From JABIFK01 sp047619225 (GTDB lineage: Bacteria; Latescibacterota; UBA2968), in NCBI GenBank assembly GCA_047619225.1, contig JBLHJX010000001.1, forward strand, positions 8,389 through 72,388: DNA of 64,000 nt. Reading direction: 5' to 3'. The first letter of the stretch is position 1, and each line of letters opens with the position of its first letter. Shown in pieces: positions 59,630-64,000 of this stretch. The notes under the pieces are model-generated. The model saw only the letters and a program-made list of their open reading frames with translations. It did not search any database and had not been told where the DNA came from. Both the position numbers and the translations under genes were made by a program.

Positions 59630-60994
59630 TTAATTACCCCGCCCACCACGTGCTGGAAGGATGCCTTTTTCGCGCATTTCACCGACAAAGGCACGCAATT
59701 TTTCTGGGTCTTTTGCCAAACTGGCGTCCTTTGCCAATCGCGCATCATATTCTTTTTTTGCCTCAGGTGTCCGTTGGATCATGGCGATCATGCGTTGGTT
59801 GCGATCACCGCCACCCTGCGCACCCTCTCCGGCACCACCACCTTGCCGCCCCGAACGCGCCTCCGGTTGTCTTTCTCCACCGCCAGGAGGTGCCGATGCC
59901 ACGGGGGCACTTCCCCCAACCACGCGAACCGTCGCCCCAGGGCGCAACCCTTCTTGCCCAACAGTAATAACCTGATCGCCATCTGATAAACCAGAAAGGA
60001 CTTCCAAGCGCTCACTGTCCGTAAAGCCAATTTCTACTGTTTTTCTTTGTGCTTTGCCCATTCCCGTTTCTGCGTCAGATTCATACACAAAAACTTGGTT
60101 GCCAGCCCCTTCAAGAACCAATGCCTTTTTAGGAATCACAAGCGTTCTTTTACGGGTTTCTGTAATGATATAAACAGAGGCAAACATACCTGGACGAAGC
60201 AGCCCATCTTTGGGTCGAGGCACTTCTACTGTAACCTTAACAGTGCCACTTTCGGGGTCAACGACAGGGCTAATCATTTTTACAATACCCTCAAACCCCC
60301 TATCCGGAGCTGCCTCAACCGTAATACGTGCCGCTTGCCCGACGACAATTTTTCCAAAATCTTTTTCTGTCACTTGAATGCGAGCCACCAATGGATCAAA
60401 TTTGGCAACAGCACCTACCACCTGATTGTTGGTCACCATGTTACCAACTTCAATATTGCGCAAAGTCATAACACCTGCAATGGGCGAAGTGATTGTGGTA
60501 TAGCTCAAGCTCAATTGCGCTTGTTCTAACTGTGCTTTGGCGGCTTCTAATTGCGTCTTGGCATTCTCAAAGCCTTCTTTGCTCCCTAAGTTACGCGAGA
60601 AAAGTGCCGACTCTCGATCGTGGCGCTGTTGGGCTTCGCGAAAAGCCACCTCTCGTTGCAATACGTTGATGCGTGCACCATCTGAATCAAGACGCGCAAT
60701 AACGTTGCCTACCATCACCGGATCGCCTTCTTCTTTCAAAATGGCGACCACCTGCCCAGTGGTGCGTGAACGGATCTCAACCCACAGTTCTGCTTCCAAA
60801 GCGGTATTCTTTAAAATATATTGAGAAATGTCTGCGCGAAGAACAGACTCCACTTTTACCGGGGAGGCTGCAGCAGACCGCCGACCACCTTGCCGACCGC
60901 CACCGGCTTGTTGAGGAGCCTCTTCGGCCCCACCGCACGCTACAAATGCAGTCAACAATCCTATACAGAAAACCTGCCAATAACAACGAACCAT
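59630..60994 (-). CDS. RND efflux periplasmic adaptor (membrane fusion) lipoprotein
   Basis: 454 residues: lipobox FVAC (Cys 20), a Gly/Arg-rich linker, a lipoyl-like half motif (VVAILKEEGDPVMVGNVIARLD), an alpha-helical hairpin (about 105-160), a second lipoyl half (TITSPIAGVMTLRNIEVGNMV), and beta-barrel and membrane-proximal domains. The C-terminus after about 370 is Gly/Gln/Arg-rich and atypically long. ATG 60994 follows GGGAGG. It pairs with the RND permease 5 bases downstream. Confidence 0.92.
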   Translation of the reverse strand: MVRCYWQVFCIGLLTAFVACGGAEEAPQQAGGGRQGGRRSAAASPVKVESVLRADISQYILKNTALEAELWVEIRSRTTGQVVAILKEEGDPVMVGNVIARLDSDGARINVLQREVAFREAQQRHDRESALFSRNLGSKEGFENAKTQLEAAKAQLEQAQLSLSYTTITSPIAGVMTLRNIEVGNMVTNNQVVGAVAKFDPLVARIQVTEKDFGKIVVGQAARITVEAAPDRGFEGIVKMISPVVDPESGTVKVTVEVPRPKDGLLRPGMFASVYIITETRKRTLVIPKKALVLEGAGNQVFVYESDAETGMGKAQRKTVEIGFTDSERLEVLSGLSDGDQVITVGQEGLRPGATVRVVGGSAPVASAPPGGGERQPEARSGRQGGGAGEGAQGGGDRNQRMIAMIQRTPEAKKEYDARLAKDASLAKDPEKLRAFVGEMREKGILPARGGRGN

Positions 60995-61118
60995 CTGTCC
61001 TCCCTTGACCATCTAAAAAGAAAGTAAATAATCACTCACTTATGAGGCAAAATAAAATAATCCCCTGCACAATACACAAAGAATTTATATACCACCAAAT
61101 ATATAATAAAAAAAATAC

Positions 61119-61511
61119 TCATTTATCTGACTTAGATTTTGCTTGCCCGCTCTCAGAATGCAATCGGCGAGCTTTGTCTTTTGCGGCAATCAATTCATCA
61201 AATTCCGCGCGTTGTTCAACCGTGAGAATCTCTCTTATCTGTGCCCGTGTTTCCTTGCGAATCATTGAAAGCTCGGGGCGCATCGAACGGTTCAATTCGA
61301 TCATGCGTTTGCGTCCATCTTCAAGCACTGTATTTAGCTGGGTTCTTTGTGCCTCCGTCATATCAATTTGCTTGATTACATCGGAGGTGCGCACGCGCCG
61401 TGGTCGTTTGGTCTCCTTGGAAACCATCGTTTCATACACGGTACCAGATACTGCGCCAAACAAAAAACACAGTACCAGCAGGCTCCAAAAATATGAATGC
61501 TTAATGAACAT
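61119..61511 (-). CDS. Spy/CpxP-like small periplasmic protein
   Basis: 130 residues: signal/anchor segment (about 4-24) then a helical domain resembling Spy, CpxP and ZraP-type proteins, with a LTxxQ-like IDMTEAQRTQLNTVLEDG and ILTVEQRAEFDELIAAK. Such proteins sense or chaperone in the periplasm, often for metal or envelope stress. The tail is basic. It follows the anti-sigma-like gene by 11 bases and precedes the pump genes, fitting a stress-response unit. The family call is moderate. Confidence 0.7.
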   Translation of the reverse strand: MFIKHSYFWSLLVLCFLFGAVSGTVYETMVSKETKRPRRVRTSDVIKQIDMTEAQRTQLNTVLEDGRKRMIELNRSMRPELSMIRKETRAQIREILTVEQRAEFDELIAAKDKARRLHSESGQAKSKSDK

Positions 61512-61522
61512 TTATACGCTCT

Positions 61523-61999
61523 TTACCGCACATTGTCGGTGAGAATCAAATCCAGTACCGCATCGTTAGAAACATCTGACTCAGTCAGTGCAACAACTTG
61601 CGCAACATCTTGGTCCAAGAAACCATGTAAGAAGGCCTCTACATCGGTATGCAATGGGTCTTGTCGTAAATGGGTCAAAAAAGCCATGCCACCAAGCGTG
61701 AGCAAAATCATAGCTGCAACAGCAAACTTTGATATGCGGCCGCTCCAAGATTGCACCAAATGGCTTGTTTGAGTATCTCCTGCAATAAGGGTCTCAACAC
61801 GCCTTAAGAAAAAAACATCGGGCTTGACGGGCTCCCATTGACGAAAAGCCTGTTGCAAGCGCACCAATTCCTGGAGGTGATTGCGTGCTTCAGCCGATTC
61901 TGCCAACAAAGCTTCAACTTCGGCCGTTCGTTTTAGATCTAATGCCTCATCTAAATACGCAGACAACAATTCACCATCATAATCTAAATGATCGTCCAT
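61523..61999 (-). CDS. Anti-sigma factor-like membrane protein without zinc motif
   Basis: 158 residues: N-terminal helical region with the shape of anti-sigma domains (DYDGELLSAYLDEALDLKRTAEVEALLAES), one membrane helix (about 91-108) and a short extracytoplasmic part. The HxxxCxxC of zinc-containing anti-sigma factors is absent; the protein has no cysteine at all. No ECF sigma gene lies within the preceding 200 bases or elsewhere in the window. It pairs with the Spy-like gene downstream. It could be a sigma regulator acting in trans or a degenerate copy. Confidence 0.6.
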   Translation of the reverse strand: MDDHLDYDGELLSAYLDEALDLKRTAEVEALLAESAEARNHLQELVRLQQAFRQWEPVKPDVFFLRRVETLIAGDTQTSHLVQSWSGRISKFAVAAMILLTLGGMAFLTHLRQDPLHTDVEAFLHGFLDQDVAQVVALTESDVSNDAVLDLILTDNVR

Positions 62000-62199
62000 A
62001 AATTATCCTTCAATCCAAACCAGACAAAACTGCTGCAATGAGACACGCTACAATTCTGTATTCAAACCGGATATGAGTCCCTGAAGAACACATGCAACGG
62101 CCTTAAAACCGCAACATAACTAAAGATTTGACGATGGCACACAGCGGAATGTTCCACCGGCTTGACGTGGCGTTGTGGGAATGCGTTCAATGAGAAGAA

Positions 62200-62613
62200 C
62201 TATTGCGGAGTTGGTTCTGATGTTGCAATCGCAATGCGCTTGATCCCAGCCCCTCGGATCACATCGTAAAAACGCATCACTTGACCATGGGACAGATTGA
62301 GATCAGCCCGAAGAACCAAACCTCCAGCACTGTCGATCTCACCAGACAACCCTGCTAACTTTACACGTAAGTCGCTTTCTTTTATTGGCTTATCATCAAA
62401 ATTCATAATGCCATCGGCATCAATGTTTAAAACAAATTTTCGTGTATGCTGCACTTGTTCGGCATTCTTCATTTCAGGCAATTCGACCTTCAAGGCAGCC
62501 TGATCGACAAAGCGTGTGGTAATAATAAAGAAAGTTAACAGAAGAAACAGAACGTCAATGAGAGAGGTTAAATTTATCGCGGGCCGGCGCGGAGGGCCAT
62601 TTTGGAGTTGCAC
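62200..62613 (-). CDS. exbD: ExbD/TolR biopolymer-transport protein
   Basis: 137 residues: short cytoplasmic N-terminus, one membrane helix with the essential Asp (LTSLIDVLFLLLTFFIITT), and a periplasmic domain (about 60-135). It forms the proton channel with ExbB-type proteins to energise TonB. The GTG start overlaps the stop of the exbB-like gene (TAGTG). ExbD versus TolR cannot be decided; the adjacent TonB-like gene favours ExbD. Confidence 0.88.
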   Translation of the reverse strand: MQLQNGPPRRPAINLTSLIDVLFLLLTFFIITTRFVDQAALKVELPEMKNAEQVQHTRKFVLNIDADGIMNFDDKPIKESDLRVKLAGLSGEIDSAGGLVLRADLNLSHGQVMRFYDVIRGAGIKRIAIATSEPTPQ

Positions 62614-63245
62614 TACGCGTCCTCCGCGTTTTCGCTGTCTTGAAATCCACGCAATTTTTTGAGCAATGTATTGGCGTACTTTTCGATCTCTAAAATCAGA
62701 GTTTCAGTTCTGTTACTATAGAAATTGAAACATACCAAAGCTGGAATAGCAATAAACAAACCCGCCGCAGTGGTAAGAATTGCCTCAGCTATGCCACCGG
62801 CCAGCAAATTTCCTTGCCCCACACCCACCTCAGAAACATCCTGAAACACCCGAATCATGCCCAATACCGTCCCTAATAGGCCAAGAAGCGGCGACACACT
62901 GGCAACCGTTTCCAAGATAACCAAGCCTTTTTGTAAAGATCCCATCTCTTGCCGGCCCTGATCAAGAATGCCCTCTCTCATTTCTTCGATGGGCAAATTT
63001 CGGTTGTCCAAACCCGCGCGCATCACACTGGCAAAGGGACCTTCGTATTGTTTGCAAACCGATAATGCCAACCCAATGTCTTCTGGACCTTGGATATTTT
63101 CGATCACACTGACAATTTCTGGCCTAATAATTCGCCCCCTGCGCAATGAAAAACCGCGCTCAAAAGCAATGGCCAAAGCCAAAACCGAACACACAGTGAG
63201 GGGATACATCATAAGTCCCCCCTGCGTGAATAAGTCCCACCCCAT
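62613..63245 (-). CDS. exbB: ExbB/TolQ/MotA-family proton channel protein
   Basis: 210 residues: three membrane helices, the first near residue 10-26, with the conserved Thr/Pro-rich helix pair in ETVASVSPLLGLLGTVLGMIRVF and ILTTAAGLFIAIPALVCFNFY. It is the stator-like partner of ExbD. ATG 63245 lies 8 bases after the TonB-like gene. The order TonB-ExbB-ExbD makes one energisation unit. Confidence 0.9.
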   Translation of the reverse strand: MGWDLFTQGGLMMYPLTVCSVLALAIAFERGFSLRRGRIIRPEIVSVIENIQGPEDIGLALSVCKQYEGPFASVMRAGLDNRNLPIEEMREGILDQGRQEMGSLQKGLVILETVASVSPLLGLLGTVLGMIRVFQDVSEVGVGQGNLLAGGIAEAILTTAAGLFIAIPALVCFNFYSNRTETLILEIEKYANTLLKKLRGFQDSENAEDA

Positions 63246-63253
63246 ACGTCCCT

Positions 63254-64000
63254 CTATTCTTGTGGTTGACCCCGCAAAACGATAAACTGAAAGTTGCCTG
63301 TGATTTCCAAATAATCATCTGGAAAATCTTTGGGCAAGCCCTTAAACGGCGCAGACAATTCTACGGCTTTCAAACTGGTATCCTTCAACATGGCACTGCC
63401 CTTAAACCCCAACAATTCGGGCCCTTCTAAACGCCCATCCCGATAAATGCGAAACGTAAGCTGGGTTGTCCCATCTATCAAGCCCAAATCAAACGCGCGC
63501 GGTGGGAAAATATGATGATCGATTTGGCGTTTCAAATAAGCCATATATGGCGCAAAATCCCAAGCATAGGTGCTTAATTGAAGGCCTCCTTGCTCTAGAG
63601 CACTGGTTGATGTATTTTCATAGGGCACGGCCTCTTTTGGCGCTCCGGACCGGCCAAATACAGCACGCTCTTCGGCTTGTTTTTCTTCTTTAGGGTCTTG
63701 TTTTAGAATTTCAGAAAAGTCAAACCCTTCGTCTGACAATATTTTATCAATCTGTTTTTCGACTGCTTTGTTTTGCTGCTCTGCGGATTGACTCGCAACC
63801 TCGGGCGATGCTACCGCTGCATCGAATATTTCCTTGTTGAAAGAAACACCATCTGAATAAGGTACTACACCTTCAGACAATGCCCTATCGAGCAGATCCC
63901 GAGCCACTTGATTTTGGTGTGAGGCCAACGGGGTCTCTGGCGGTGCCTCTGCGGGCAGGTCCTGTACATCTACAAATTCGAAACGCACGGGTTCAGATAT
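63254..64000 (-). CDS. TonB-like energy transducer, C-terminal part (5' end outside window)
   Basis: The frame is open to the last base of the window, so the start lies beyond it; about 249 residues are seen. A long polar Glu/Gln/Ala-rich linker (about 20-130) leads to a C-terminal region (about 150-249; YLKRQIDHHIFPPRAFDLGLIDGTTQLTFRIYRDGRLEG) with a TonB/TolA-type strand-helix plan. An apparent GTG at 63988 is internal. With exbB and exbD it forms an energisation unit. TonB versus TolA is not decidable from this part. Confidence 0.7.
   Translation of the reverse strand: MSEPVRFEFVDVQDLPAEAPPETPLASHQNQVARDLLDRALSEGVVPYSDGVSFNKEIFDAAVASPEVASQSAEQQNKAVEKQIDKILSDEGFDFSEILKQDPKEEKQAEERAVFGRSGAPKEAVPYENTSTSALEQGGLQLSTYAWDFAPYMAYLKRQIDHHIFPPRAFDLGLIDGTTQLTFRIYRDGRLEGPELLGFKGSAMLKDTSLKAVELSAPFKGLPKDFPDDYLEITGNFQFIVLRGQPQE

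Noticed and set aside
1..64000. tRNA, rRNA, CRISPR arrays, insertion sequences, prophage or attachment sites
   Set aside because: Looked for by pattern while reading; no transposase or integrase gene, no regular spaced repeats and no cloverleaf-like sequence were noticed. A dedicated tRNA scan was not possible.

Overview
The window is protein-coding throughout, with no rRNA, tRNA, CRISPR array or insertion sequence that I could see. It comes from a diderm (Gram-negative-type) bacterium: there are two RND pumps with a periplasmic adaptor, ExbB/ExbD/TonB-type proteins, predicted outer-membrane barrels and several lipoproteins. GC looks moderate. Duplicated EF-hand/dockerin-like repeats at a C-terminus, a large Gfo/Idh/MocA and TIM-barrel sugar-isomerase complement, and a DUF6785-type transporter recall uncultured FCB-related lineages such as Latescibacterota or Poribacteria. 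That placement is inference only.

Layout. 1-3.2 kb: the 3' part of an RND pump, queC and a glycerophosphodiesterase. 3.3-5.7 kb: four small membrane-anchored coiled-coil proteins beside a bactofilin. 5.8-10.9 kb: a LecA-like lectin gene leading into an NMT1/THI5-type ABC permease and binding lipoprotein, facing a convergent unit with the ATPase and a DUF6785 membrane protein. 11.1-17.7 kb: a sigma-54 two-component system (kinase, NtrC-type regulator) whose operon also encodes a secreted coiled-coil protein and an outer-membrane barrel. It is followed by an aldo/keto reductase and a small secreted paralogue of the coiled-coil protein under its own sigma-54-type promoter. 19-23.7 kb: a TonB-domain protein and an opposing operon (dockerin-like secreted protein, receiver-only regulator, FapA-like protein, a small protein, two TPR proteins). 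23.8-47 kb: metabolism, with a prolyl-oligopeptidase-type peptidase, a hydroxyacid dehydrogenase, class II aldolase, two carbohydrate operons, a fluoride channel with cobalamin adenosyltransferase, and squalene synthesis genes hpnC-hpnD-hpnE. 47-55 kb: a FliG-like/FecR fusion, threonine synthase, a second sigma-54 activator with an autogenous-looking promoter, and an eight-repeat FN3 lipoprotein. 55.5-64 kb: RDD protein, RND pump and adaptor, a Spy-like protein, a zinc-less anti-sigma-like protein and ExbB/ExbD/TonB.

Most notable: (i) a protein joining a FliG-like (flagellar motor switch) region through one membrane helix to a FecR domain, with no flagellar genes nearby; (ii) a bactofilin next to tandem membrane coiled-coil proteins; (iii) three sigma-54-type promoters upstream of a membrane coiled-coil gene, a secreted coiled-coil gene and a sigma-54 activator gene; (iv) two enzyme-family proteins, a 5'-nucleotidase-like and an aldo/keto-reductase-like one, that have lost recognisable catalytic residues.

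Coordinates use the start codon I favour. Where this differs from the longest reading frame, the reason is given in the entry.
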